A DNA stretch of 37,754 nucleotides from Clostridiales bacterium UBA4698 (GCA_002404755.1 DHKI01000034.1:1-37754), one strand, 5' to 3'; positions 16,587 to 24,257 are shown, counted from the stretch's first letter. Numbers and translations: made by a program. The notes: generated by a model from the letters alone, not told the origin.

Positions 16587-17072
16587 ATGAAAAATAAAAA
16601 AGGTTTTTCAATGATAACTTTAATAATAACAATAATAGTTGTAATAATATTGACGACGCTAGCAATAGCAACATCAAGCGATTTGCCAGATAAAGCAAAT
16701 TATTCAAAATACGTAAACGACATGGAAAATGTTCAAACAGGAGTAGATAATGCAAAAATAAAGAACGCAAGAAAAGGAACAACAGAAGAAAAATTAACAG
16801 TAGGTTTTACAAAAGTATATTTAGAAGACGCACCAACAAATTTTCAAAGTTTTGGAGATATTTATGAACCTACATATGGTTATTTAATAAGCTTAGAAGA
16901 AATAGGATACGACGACGGAGAATACGGAAAAGCATACAAAAACTTTAACGAGGGAGACACGTTGAAATTTGGAGATAAAAATTGTGATGTCTTTGTATTT
17001 GATGCGAAATGGGATGTGTTTTACGTTAAAGGACTTAAATATGATGGAAGCATGAATTATACAATGGATTAA
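16587..17072 (+). CDS. Type IV prepilin-like protein
   Basis: A 161-aa protein starting with a short basic leader, KKG, then a hydrophobic helix FSMITLIITIIVVIIL, the class III (prepilin peptidase) signal layout with cleavage between Gly and Phe. The usual Glu at mature position 5 is Thr here. The rest is soluble and unrecognised, acidic, with no cysteine pair. Ribosome site AAGGAG at 16572. Its neighbours are abrB (convergent) and, beyond it, a Tad-like pilus operon, so it may be an accessory pilin; no prepilin peptidase is in the window. Confidence 0.75.
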   Translation: MKNKKGFSMITLIITIIVVIILTTLAIATSSDLPDKANYSKYVNDMENVQTGVDNAKIKNARKGTTEEKLTVGFTKVYLEDAPTNFQSFGDIYEPTYGYLISLEEIGYDDGEYGKAYKNFNEGDTLKFGDKNCDVFVFDAKWDVFYVKGLKYDGSMNYTMD

Positions 17073-17080
17073 TAGAAGCA

Positions 17081-17116
17081 AAAAGCTGGTAAATTCGATA
17101 TGAATTACCAGCTTTT
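17081..17116. terminator. Bidirectional terminator between the prepilin gene and abrB
   Basis: AAAAGCTGGTAAATTC (17081-17096) pairs with GAATTACCAGCTTTT (17102-17116) with a single bulged A. An A-run on one side and a T-run on the other make it work both ways. Confidence 0.8.
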
Positions 17117-17122
17117 AAAAAA

Positions 17123-17365
17123 CTACATATTCTTAAGTTTTTCGATGCAATCTTTACAAACATTCTTTTCACCGAATGTAATAACGTCTTTGCTTTCTCC
17201 ACAAAAAACACAAGTAGGTTCGTATTTCTTTAGAATAATTTTAGAATCATCTACATATATTTCAAGAGAATCTTTGATATCGATATCTAAAGTTCTTCTT
17301 AACTCAATTGGTAAAACAATTCTGCCTAATTCGTCTACTTTTCTTACGATTCCTGTTGATTTCAT
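17123..17365 (-). CDS. abrB: AbrB-family transition-state regulator with C-terminal zinc ribbon
   Basis: An 80-aa DNA-binding protein. Residues 1-50 are the swapped-hairpin AbrB fold (STGIVRKVDELGRIVLPIELRRTL, shown as two parts GIVRKVDELG and IVLPIELRRTL), nearly identical to Bacillus AbrB; IYVDDSKIILKKY follows. The C-terminus carries CVFC and CKDC, a four-Cys zinc ribbon usual in clostridial AbrB and absent from B. subtilis AbrB. Start ATG 17365 after GGGAGG. Its promoter faces away from the pilus operon promoter, with palindromes between them, which makes the pilus operon a likely target. Confidence 0.93.
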   Translation of the reverse strand: MKSTGIVRKVDELGRIVLPIELRRTLDIDIKDSLEIYVDDSKIILKKYEPTCVFCGESKDVITFGEKNVCKDCIEKLKNM

Positions 17366-17400
17366 ATCTCATACCTCCCAGACTTTAAAATTCTTGATAC

Positions 17401-17429
17401 AATATATCACGAATAAAATAAAAAGTCAA
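17401..17429 (-). promoter_or_regulatory. Promoter of abrB
   Basis: Minus strand TTGACT (17429-17424), 17 bp, TATATT (17406-17401) with extended -10 TGA. Confidence 0.8.
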
Positions 17430-17438
17430 GCATAAAAA

Positions 17439-17525
17439 GTAATTATTTGACACAAAATGTAAAATAATTACTAGATGTCGCAAAAAAATTACATTTATGT
17501 TTGAAAAAACATATGGCATAAATGT
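17439..17525. promoter_or_regulatory. Two inverted repeats between the abrB and pilus-operon promoters
   Basis: GTAATTATTT (17439-17448) with AAATAATTAC (17462-17471), and ACATTTATG (17491-17499) with CATAAATGT (17517-17525). Both lie in the 160-bp gap between the divergent promoters, the first only 10 bp upstream of the abrB -35 box. Candidate operators, perhaps for AbrB itself. Confidence 0.45.
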
Positions 17526-17590
17526 TGAATAAATAAGCAAAAACAAAGAGTGATTGTTCTTTTTTGTCGAAAAATGTCTATCTAAAATGT

Positions 17591-17620
17591 TTGACAAAAT
17601 GACAAAAAACTAGTTATATT
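17591..17620 (+). promoter_or_regulatory. Promoter of the Tad-like pilus operon
   Basis: TTGACA (17591-17596), 18 bp, TATATT (17615-17620), about 31 bp before the first start codon. Confidence 0.75.
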
Positions 17621-17651
17621 TTGATTAAACAAAATTAAGGATGTGAAGAAC

Positions 17652-18485
17652 ATGATAAATTGCTTGTTAATAATTTTGTTTTTAATTCTATCATTTATCA
17701 TAATGAATCAATACATAACTAAAAAAGAAGCAGATAAATATAAAAAGAAAAACAGAATAAAACAATTATCTTCTAAAGAAAAAAATCTAAAAAACTTCTT
17801 GATAAAAATTAATTATTTCAAACACAAAGATAAATTTCTTTCGAAACAAGGTTACCCATTAAATTTAAATATATTTACTTATTACATTGTTAAACTTGTG
17901 TTAGCATTATTTTTTATGCTGTCAGCAAGGATTAATTATGGTAATCAAGTACTAACAATTATTTTTTCTATTATAGGATATTTTCTAATAGATTTATACA
18001 TTTTAGTAAATAAAAAAACGAGAGACGCAGAAATCTGCACAGATTTATTAAATGTCGTAAATTCAATTTCACTTCAATTATCAGCACATATCACGCTGAA
18101 AGATTCACTAAAAAGACAATTTGAAATATGTAAAAACAAAGATTTCAAAAAAGCAATGCTTGCATTTTCGACTAAATATGAATTATCTGAATTAAGTGTG
18201 GAAAAAGCAATACAAGAGCTAAAAGAAAAATTTGCAATCACAGAAATAAACATGTTTTGCAATGCATTGAAAGAATACAACAAAGTGGAAAACATCAAGG
18301 AGGTGTTAGATAATTTATCAGAAATGCTGAGAAAAAAGCATATAGAAAAACTAAAACAAACAACAAGAGAAAAAGTATTGTATATAACATGTGGAGTTAT
18401 AGTTGCACTAGGAAATATAGTACTAATAATATTCTATCCAATGTTTATATCAATAGGACAAGGATTTAATACAATATTTAGATAG
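17652..18485 (+). CDS. Type II/IV secretion platform protein of the TadB/TadC (T2SSF) type
   Basis: A 277-aa inner-membrane protein: one N-terminal helix (about 3-20), a paired hydrophobic region (about 80-118), a cytoplasmic T2SSF helical domain (about 125-235, with DLLNVVNSISLQLSAH and ALKEYNKVENIKEVL), and a last transmembrane helix. This is the TadB/TadC layout; the platform works with the TadA ATPase to assemble Flp pili. Only one such gene is present where Tad systems normally have two. I prefer the ATG at 17652 to the GTG at 17643 from spacing to AAGGA. Confidence 0.75.
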   Translation: MINCLLIILFLILSFIIMNQYITKKEADKYKKKNRIKQLSSKEKNLKNFLIKINYFKHKDKFLSKQGYPLNLNIFTYYIVKLVLALFFMLSARINYGNQVLTIIFSIIGYFLIDLYILVNKKTRDAEICTDLLNVVNSISLQLSAHITLKDSLKRQFEICKNKDFKKAMLAFSTKYELSELSVEKAIQELKEKFAITEINMFCNALKEYNKVENIKEVLDNLSEMLRKKHIEKLKQTTREKVLYITCGVIVALGNIVLIIFYPMFISIGQGFNTIFR

Positions 18486-18499
18486 AAAGGAAAGAAAAA

Positions 18500-18694
18500 A
18501 TGAAAAAGAAAATCAAACTAAACTTAAAATCACAAAGAGGAGCAGAAATACTACAAGTTGTATTAATATCAGGAATATTATTAGTTTTAATAATAACCCT
18601 TTTCTATCCTCAAATGGAAGGTCTATTTAACGAAGTTATGGGAACAATGACAGATTGGTTTCAAACAACAGGAAGCAAGCCATTTACAGTATAG
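18500..18694 (+). CDS. Small Flp-like prepilin
   Basis: A 64-aa protein: a basic leader (KKKIKLNLKSQRG), then AEILQVVLISGILLVLIITLF, one long hydrophobic helix, and a short tail. The size and the Gly-Ala boundary before the helix resemble Flp/TadF-type prepilins, although the E-Y pair typical of Flp is not present. It lies 14 bp after the platform gene with GAAAGGAAAG upstream. It is the best candidate for the main pilus subunit of this locus. Confidence 0.65.
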   Translation: MKKKIKLNLKSQRGAEILQVVLISGILLVLIITLFYPQMEGLFNEVMGTMTDWFQTTGSKPFTV

Positions 18695-18752
18695 AAAATT
18701 GATTTGTTAAAGAAAATATGCACTGGAAATTTTAAAATAGCGGAGGACAGTA

Positions 18753-19442
18753 ATGAAAAACAAAATATTGATTTTGATTGGTACTATAACATTAGCGACC
18801 ATATTGTTTGTTGTATCAACAATTGCACAAAGAAAATTAATAAAATATGAACCAAAAATAAAATGCTTGTTTCTAGCAGATGATATAAGTGCAAACGAGC
18901 TTGCAAAAGAAGAAAAATTTGTATTAAAAGATATAGATATTTCTTTAGTTGCAAACACAAAGATAGTTCAAGATTTTTCTAAAATAGAAAATTTATATGC
19001 AAGAGACAACATGTGCAAAGGTCAGTTGGTAATAGAAAAGCAGTTTGATACGAAAGAAAATTTGAAGATATATGAAATCGAAGAAGGAAAAGAAAAAGTA
19101 TCTTTGAAAATAAAAAGTTCTGAAAATGGAGTTTCATACTCTATAAGAGAAAACTCAAAAGTTAATATATATGTAACATTGAGAAACGATATGGCCGAAA
19201 ACTTTTTGAAAGAAAAAGAAAGATTAGTAATTGGTCAAAAAGATGATGGATACACAATAATAAAATTGATAGATAATGTGTCAATTTTAGAAACATACGA
19301 TATCGATGGAAATCGAATAAAAGAAAGCGACACAAAAGTGATAGACACCATTATGATAGCTGTTACAGAGAGCGAAGCGAAAGAAATAAATCTATTAAAA
19401 GATATTGGTGTATTCAATGTGACAGGAATAGGAGAATTTTAA
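18753..19442 (+). CDS. CpaB/RcpC-like pilus assembly protein
   Basis: A 229-aa protein with an N-terminal membrane helix (about 4-24) and an extracytoplasmic region with a SAF-like beta-clip start (LFLADDISANELAKEEKFVLKDI, here read as ADDISANELAKEE) and a second beta domain ending in TIMIAVTESEAKEINLL, as in CpaB/RcpC proteins of Tad systems. Similarity is structural by eye, so the family call is moderate. The start follows GCGGAGGAC. Confidence 0.55.
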   Translation: MKNKILILIGTITLATILFVVSTIAQRKLIKYEPKIKCLFLADDISANELAKEEKFVLKDIDISLVANTKIVQDFSKIENLYARDNMCKGQLVIEKQFDTKENLKIYEIEEGKEKVSLKIKSSENGVSYSIRENSKVNIYVTLRNDMAENFLKEKERLVIGQKDDGYTIIKLIDNVSILETYDIDGNRIKESDTKVIDTIMIAVTESEAKEINLLKDIGVFNVTGIGEF

Positions 19443-19445
19443 TAT

Positions 19446-19763
19446 ATGAAAATATATTTTGTGGATGAGAAAAAGAAAAACCTATGCATAAAGAAAAGAA
19501 TTGAAGAAATAACAGAAAAAGAAATTGATTATAAAGAAAATATAAATGGTCGAATTAACAAGTCAGATATAGTGATAACAACTGATTTTAATGACAATTA
19601 CGATGAATATAAAAAAGTAAACAACTTGATAATAATAACAAATCGAAAAGATAAGGAAAGTATATTCAAGATGACCGAGTATTTAAACACAATTGATATT
19701 GTATATGACGACATGAAAAACTATGAATATATAGCAGACAGAATTTCAAGAATATTGCAGTAA
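19446..19763 (+). CDS. Stand-alone receiver-like domain, possibly a TadZ/CpaE remnant or adaptor
   Basis: A 105-aa cytosolic protein with alternating strands and helices: KIYFVDEKKKN (strand 1 with acidic turn), DIVITTDF (strand 3), NLIIITNRKD (strand 4), IDIVYDDM (strand 5). This is the fold order of response-regulator receivers. In Tad systems the TadZ/CpaE protein begins with an atypical receiver joined to a MinD-like ATPase; here the ATPase part is missing and the gene ends cleanly. The phospho-acceptor Asp is not obvious. Function is inferred from position only. Confidence 0.5.
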   Translation: MKIYFVDEKKKNLCIKKRIEEITEKEIDYKENINGRINKSDIVITTDFNDNYDEYKKVNNLIIITNRKDKESIFKMTEYLNTIDIVYDDMKNYEYIADRISRILQ

Positions 19764-19799
19764 CTAACGGTGTAAATATTGAATAGGAAGGAAAAGAAA

Positions 19800-21059
19800 A
19801 TGCGAAGAATTATAAGTATATTAAGTGTATTATTGCTTCTTGTAGTATCAAATGTGAATGCGTCAGAAATTAAAGACATAGAAAAGCATTGGGCGAAAGA
19901 AAGCATAGAAGCAGAAATAAAAAATGGAGTAATAGACGGATACAAAGATAATACGTTTAAACCAGAAAAAGAAATAACAATTGCAGAATATTTAAAAATG
20001 GTAATAAAATCAGGCAAATACATATTAGTAAAAGAAGGTACAAGTTTATGGCCAGACTATTATATATCAACGGCTAAAGGCAACGGACTTGTATTAGAAG
20101 ATGAATTTGAAGATTATAATAAAAAAATAACAAGAAATGAAATCGCTAGAATAACAGCAAAATATATTAATGTGAATAATATAGAAAGAGCTAAAAATAT
20201 ATTTGATGATTTAGATTCAGAGTACAAAAGCGATATATTAAGGCTAGTAAAGCTAGGTGTAATAAATGGTTATGCTGATGGTACATATAAGGGCGAAAAG
20301 AATGTAACTAGAGCAGAAGCAATTACAATAATAAGGAGAGCGACATCTGTAAGAAAAAAGCTAATAAGTAGTAGAAAATATAATATAGATGAATGCATTA
20401 AACTTACCAACATAAACAAGGACGCAAACGTAAATGGCGTTTTTGAAAAAACAAGATATGAAATTAAAAACGGAAAAATAATAATATACGATAACGGAAG
20501 ATACTCAAAGCTTCAAGGATACGTAGTGGACAATAAAAACATAGATGTTGAAAATGTCATAGAAGTAATAAAGAAGTTGGTGGATGAAAATTCATATACA
20601 GAAGTAGCATATATCCCGTTTGAAGGATTGATAAATCAACTAATAATATTTTATGGCGAAAATGAAATGAATGTACATTATAGGAACATAAATTTCTCTT
20701 TAACTTATTACGAAAATAAACCATATGAATTACAAAGAATTAGTAATAATCAAATGTTTTCAAAAGAATGTTACATGAAAATAGAATTATTTAAATTATG
20801 GGATGAGTATGCTGAGTTTGAAAAAGGCAATATCGTTGATGAATATAAAAAGAAAAAATTATATAAAGCACTAGAAGTCGAATTTGGAAGAGATAATGCA
20901 GAAAGAATATTGGATTATATGATAGAAAAGTATAAAGAAAAATTTGAGGATGACAACAAATATAAAGATATATTAGAAATAAAAAACTTTGGAAAGTACA
21001 CAGTAAATTATTATAAAAAAGCAGGAGATATGCAAAAGTTTTATATTTCAAAAGAGTAA
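19800..21059 (+). CDS. Secreted protein with N-terminal S-layer homology (SLH) domains
   Basis: A 419-aa protein. Signal peptide about 1-22 (ends SNVNA). Up to three SLH repeats follow: the first at about 25-75 (HWAKESIEAEIKNG, DGYKDNTFKPEKEIT), a weaker middle one, and a third at about 140-190 (LVKLGVINGYADGTYKGEKNVTR, seen as NGYADGTY and RAEAITII). SLH domains anchor proteins to pyruvylated wall polymers. Residues 200-419 are unrecognised. The ATG at 19800 follows AGGAAGG; the upstream in-frame TTG at 19779 would sit before that site. Its place inside the pilus operon suggests a wall-anchored accessory factor. Confidence 0.85.
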   Translation: MRRIISILSVLLLLVVSNVNASEIKDIEKHWAKESIEAEIKNGVIDGYKDNTFKPEKEITIAEYLKMVIKSGKYILVKEGTSLWPDYYISTAKGNGLVLEDEFEDYNKKITRNEIARITAKYINVNNIERAKNIFDDLDSEYKSDILRLVKLGVINGYADGTYKGEKNVTRAEAITIIRRATSVRKKLISSRKYNIDECIKLTNINKDANVNGVFEKTRYEIKNGKIIIYDNGRYSKLQGYVVDNKNIDVENVIEVIKKLVDENSYTEVAYIPFEGLINQLIIFYGENEMNVHYRNINFSLTYYENKPYELQRISNNQMFSKECYMKIELFKLWDEYAEFEKGNIVDEYKKKKLYKALEVEFGRDNAERILDYMIEKYKEKFEDDNKYKDILEIKNFGKYTVNYYKKAGDMQKFYISKE

Positions 21060-21076
21060 AATAGATTTCACATTTA

Positions 21077-21153
21077 CACTAAAAATTTTAATAAATATTT
21101 AGTGATGTATATAAAAATTGAAATGTAGCTTTCCTAAGCGGCTACATTTCAAT
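21077..21153 (+). promoter_or_regulatory. Two tandem hairpins before the unknown secreted protein gene
   Basis: First CACTAAA/TTTAGTG (21077-21083/21098-21104); second a perfect 13-bp stem, ATTGAAATGTAGC/GCTACATTTCAAT (21117-21129/21141-21153). The second ends 8 bp before the AAAGGAG ribosome site and has no T-tract after it, so it may be a processing or stability element rather than a terminator. Confidence 0.55.
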
Positions 21154-21172
21154 TAAAAGAAAGGAGAAAAAA

Positions 21173-22840
21173 GTGAAGAAAATAATATCTTTATTGTTAA
21201 TGATAATCGTTATGTCTTCTATATCTTATGCATATTCAGAAGATTTTAAATATATGTTAGATACATTAGAAATATCAGAAAAAAATACGAGTGGATTGCT
21301 AATAAACGAAGAAATATATAATGCATACAACCTTTTAGTATATGGTAGTCCTTTAAAAATAAAAGAAGGACAAAGGTGGAAAGACGTAAAAGAAGGAAGA
21401 TGGACATATAATGGAGGAATATTTAAAAATAATATAAAAGCAAGAAGAGGAGAATATTGGATACTTGGCGAAAATGTGGATGGAAAGGAGGTGCATAACG
21501 AAATATTTCCAGATGATTACGTCACGGGCACTTCACCATTAGACTGGAATTACATAGAAATTGCTGATGCAGAAGAATCATGGCTTGACAACTCTTCATA
21601 CCATTCAGAAAAGCAAAAAGAATATATGTTAAAACATAATTTAAGCAGATATGGAGAAACATATGGAATTAATGCTGAAATGATAGGTACGAAAAAAGCA
21701 AGGCTTGAGAATTATGCAACATGGAAAACGTCAGGAAGCATATATACGAAGAAAATTGGACAAGACAATAGAATATGGGTTGCAACATTTAATGTTCCAC
21801 CAATGGCTGCAAATGCCAAATTAAAAAGTAATTTAAAGTTTGCTAAAGGAAACAATTTTACACTTAGGCCAGATGAAGAAGTTTTGGAAATACCAATATC
21901 TTTTGGAGCAATTATAGAAGAAATGTCTGAGTATGTAACAAAAGAGGACATTAAAAATATAAAATCCGAATTATATATTGACGGAAAAAGAGTAGGTTCA
22001 ATAAGTAAAAAAGAAGAATTTAGTATTAATCAAAACTATATATTGAATTTCAAAAAAGAGAATTATTCAAATAATGGCACAGTAGAAATCGTAGTTAAGT
22101 GTAATTCTGTTGCAGAAACATATTTCAATTTGGATACTCCTATGTATTCAAATTGTGAAGAAGTAATAGTAATACATTTAGATGAAGAAAAACAAAATGT
22201 GTTTGTTGAAAGTGTAAATAAACGATTTGAAAGTGGAGACAAACCTAAAATTGCATCAATAGAAATAAAAAGAGTAACGTCAGATTCGAAAGGAAATGAA
22301 ATATATGTCGATTTACCAAAAGCTTTGAAAACAAATAAGGAGTTTATCTTAGCAGGTCAAGTAATTTATGTAAAAGTTACAACTTTAAATAATACAGAAA
22401 GTGTAACGTTAGAATTTGCAGGCGACAAGAGCATGATAACTTTAGATGATTTAACAGAAAAATTTGAATGGACAGAGCCGAAGATGCGAGGAGTAAAAAC
22501 AAGATACAAAACATTACAAGCATTAAAAAAATCATATAATATGCCAATAAAATTATTAACTGAAGATAGCTCTGAAAATGGTAAAAGAACATTTACTTGT
22601 ATTTATATTGTGCCGTATGGCACTAAGCAAACTCTTGAATCATGGGCAAGTCTAAGAGAAAAAAAAAGGAATGCTTTTTCGATAGATGAAAGTAAAATTT
22701 TTGATAGGATAGACAAACCATATGCCTTAGTTGTTAAAGCAAAATCAAAAATAGGAATAGTAACTAAGGAAAAAGAATTAGATGTCTTCGAAGCATGGAA
22801 TACAGTATATAATAGAGATTTAACAAAGTATGTAAAGTAA
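21173..22840 (+). CDS. Large secreted protein of unknown function in the Tad-like locus
   Basis: A 555-aa protein starting at GTG 21173 after AAAGGAG. Signal peptide about 1-20 (cleavage after SYA). I recognise no domain. The sequence is beta-rich with Trp/Tyr-rich stretches (EGQRWKDVKEGRW, DNRIWVATFNVPPMAAN) and no membrane anchor or sortase motif at the C-terminus. It lies between the SLH protein and two TadE-like proteins in one run of same-strand genes. It could be a tip protein or adhesin of the pilus; that is only inference. Confidence 0.8.
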   Translation: MKKIISLLLMIIVMSSISYAYSEDFKYMLDTLEISEKNTSGLLINEEIYNAYNLLVYGSPLKIKEGQRWKDVKEGRWTYNGGIFKNNIKARRGEYWILGENVDGKEVHNEIFPDDYVTGTSPLDWNYIEIADAEESWLDNSSYHSEKQKEYMLKHNLSRYGETYGINAEMIGTKKARLENYATWKTSGSIYTKKIGQDNRIWVATFNVPPMAANAKLKSNLKFAKGNNFTLRPDEEVLEIPISFGAIIEEMSEYVTKEDIKNIKSELYIDGKRVGSISKKEEFSINQNYILNFKKENYSNNGTVEIVVKCNSVAETYFNLDTPMYSNCEEVIVIHLDEEKQNVFVESVNKRFESGDKPKIASIEIKRVTSDSKGNEIYVDLPKALKTNKEFILAGQVIYVKVTTLNNTESVTLEFAGDKSMITLDDLTEKFEWTEPKMRGVKTRYKTLQALKKSYNMPIKLLTEDSSENGKRTFTCIYIVPYGTKQTLESWASLREKKRNAFSIDESKIFDRIDKPYALVVKAKSKIGIVTKEKELDVFEAWNTVYNRDLTKYVK

Positions 22841-22849
22841 GGAAGAACA

Positions 22850-23353
22850 ATGAAAAATATAAAAAGAGAGAATGGTAATGTAGTAATAATCGCAATGATT
22901 TTTGTTGGAATTTTTATGATTGTGCTATTGTTTGTGTCAGCTGTTTTTATGAGTAATGTAAACAGTATTTTACATAGTGTAAAAACCGACATGTATACAA
23001 TAAACAAATCAGCCATAATGGCGGTAAACAAAAATAAAGCAAATGTAGATAAGTTTGAGTACGATGAGAGAGAATACAAAAGATATTTTTCACAAATGTT
23101 AAAAAAGAATTATGATTTAAATGATAATTTTGAAAACAATGATAATCTTATAAGAAAATTGGAAATAAAAGAATATATTATATTGGAAAAAGAAAGAAAA
23201 GATGGTTATACAAATGCAAGATGCGATGATACTACATTACATACAGTTGTGAAAGTGAAAATAAAACCTGTAATAATGCAGAATGTATTTGAAGATATTT
23301 TCACATACACAATACATGAAGATGTCAATCTAAATATGGTAAAAATAAAGTAA
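22850..23353 (+). CDS. TadE-like minor pilin
   Basis: A 167-aa protein with a short charged leader (KNIKRENGN), one hydrophobic helix (about 10-32), then a hydrophilic extracellular domain. This is the TadE/TadF pseudopilin layout, and the neighbouring gene has the same architecture. It starts 9 bp after the previous stop with AAGGAAG upstream. There is no clear catalytic motif. Confidence 0.55.
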   Translation: MKNIKRENGNVVIIAMIFVGIFMIVLLFVSAVFMSNVNSILHSVKTDMYTINKSAIMAVNKNKANVDKFEYDEREYKRYFSQMLKKNYDLNDNFENNDNLIRKLEIKEYIILEKERKDGYTNARCDDTTLHTVVKVKIKPVIMQNVFEDIFTYTIHEDVNLNMVKIK

Positions 23354-23367
23354 AGGAAATTAAGCAA

Positions 23368-23763
23368 GTGAAACGTAAAAAAGAAAATGGTAATTCAATA
23401 ATAACCGCACCAATAATTATAACTATAGGAATTGTACTAATTTCGGTGTTAATAGTAACTTCTATAAAAATTCTTGTGCCGTACATTTGGTATGAAAAAT
23501 TATCAAGTGCATGTTTGAAATATGTTTTTGTAATTGAAGAGTACGGATATTTGACAAAAAAAGAAGCATTAAATTTGTTAGATGAGTTAGAAAAACAAGG
23601 ATTTGAAAAAGAAAAAATCTCGTTAGAATATACTGAAAAGGTTGTTGAGTACGGTGATGAAATATATTTAAAAATAGGATATGATTACGAATTCGAACTG
23701 CCGATAACAGGCAAGCAATCAGTGCCAATGCAAATAGAGAAATACTCTATTTGCAAAAGGTAA
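23368..23763 (+). CDS. TadE/TadF-like minor pilin, last gene of the pilus operon
   Basis: A 131-aa protein starting at GTG 23368. The leader RKKENGNS and a hydrophobic helix (about 12-35) match the preceding protein (KRENGN, then helix), suggesting paralogy. The remaining 95 residues form a small alpha/beta domain ending IEKYSICKR. It converges with rlmH; the two stop codons are about 3 bp apart. Confidence 0.55.
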   Translation: MKRKKENGNSIITAPIIITIGIVLISVLIVTSIKILVPYIWYEKLSSACLKYVFVIEEYGYLTKKEALNLLDELEKQGFEKEKISLEYTEKVVEYGDEIYLKIGYDYEFELPITGKQSVPMQIEKYSICKR

Positions 23764-23766
23764 ATG

Positions 23767-24247
23767 TTAATGGTGATATTTTTCGTTATTGATAATTTTA
23801 AAAGAACGAAAAATTTGCTCTGCCAAAAATAAACGTATCAATTGATGTGGAAATGTTAATTTAGAAAACGATAAAACCAAATTACTGTTAGTAACAAAAT
23901 CTCTTGTAAGCCCTAATGAACCACCAATAATAAAATCAATTGTGCTGTAACCGTTTAAGGTTATATCTTGAATTTTTTTAGAAAGCTCTTCGGATGAAAG
24001 TTGCTTACCTGTTAAATCAAGAGACACAACGAAGTCATTTGGTTTTATTGCTTTTGAAATTTTTTCACATTCTACTTTTTTAATATTTTCAGCTTCTTTT
24101 AAAGAGCAAGAATCAGGTATAGGCTCATCTTGAAATTCGATGATTTCAAAATTAGCATATTTAGAAATTCTTTTCTTGTATTCATTTATTAAATCATTAA
24201 GAGAAGACTCTCTGATTTTTCCGTAGACAAATAACTTTAATATTCAT
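23767..24247 (-). CDS. rlmH: 23S rRNA pseudouridine-1915 N3-methyltransferase RlmH, split by a +1 frameshift at CGG
   Basis: A SPOUT-class methyltransferase acting on helix 69 of 23S rRNA. The ATG at 24247 follows AAGGAG. The zero frame reads MNIKVICL then CGG and stops 8 codons later. Skipping the C complementary to 24223 gives MNIKVICLGKIRESSLNDL and then the full family sequence: LDLTGKQLSSEE, FIIGGSLGL (SAM-binding knot) and LSFSKLTFPHQL. The joined protein is exactly 159 aa, the standard RlmH length. It lies 10 bp after yycJ, its usual partner. The break falls so early that no internal start could rescue the fold. Confidence 0.92.
24217..24226 (-). promoter_or_regulatory. Candidate +1 frameshift site CTA-CGGA-AAA in rlmH
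   Basis: On the minus strand the zero frame is CTA CGG AAA AAT and hits TAA after 8 codons including CGG; the shifted frame is CTA (C) GGA AAA ATC. Codon 9 of the gene. Confidence 0.75.
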
Positions 24248-24257
24248 AAAACACTCC

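Noticed and set aside
17100..17435. Plus-strand frame of 111 codons across abrB
   Set aside because: Antisense shadow of the well-conserved abrB and its promoter.
2742..24223. Sequencing or assembly errors as the cause of the four CGG frame breaks
   Set aside because: All four have the same sign (+1), all create an in-frame CGG out of a GGN glycine, they lie on both strands, and CGG is otherwise absent in frame. Random indels would not do this. Raw reads would settle it; the A9 break at 3629 remains compatible with an error.
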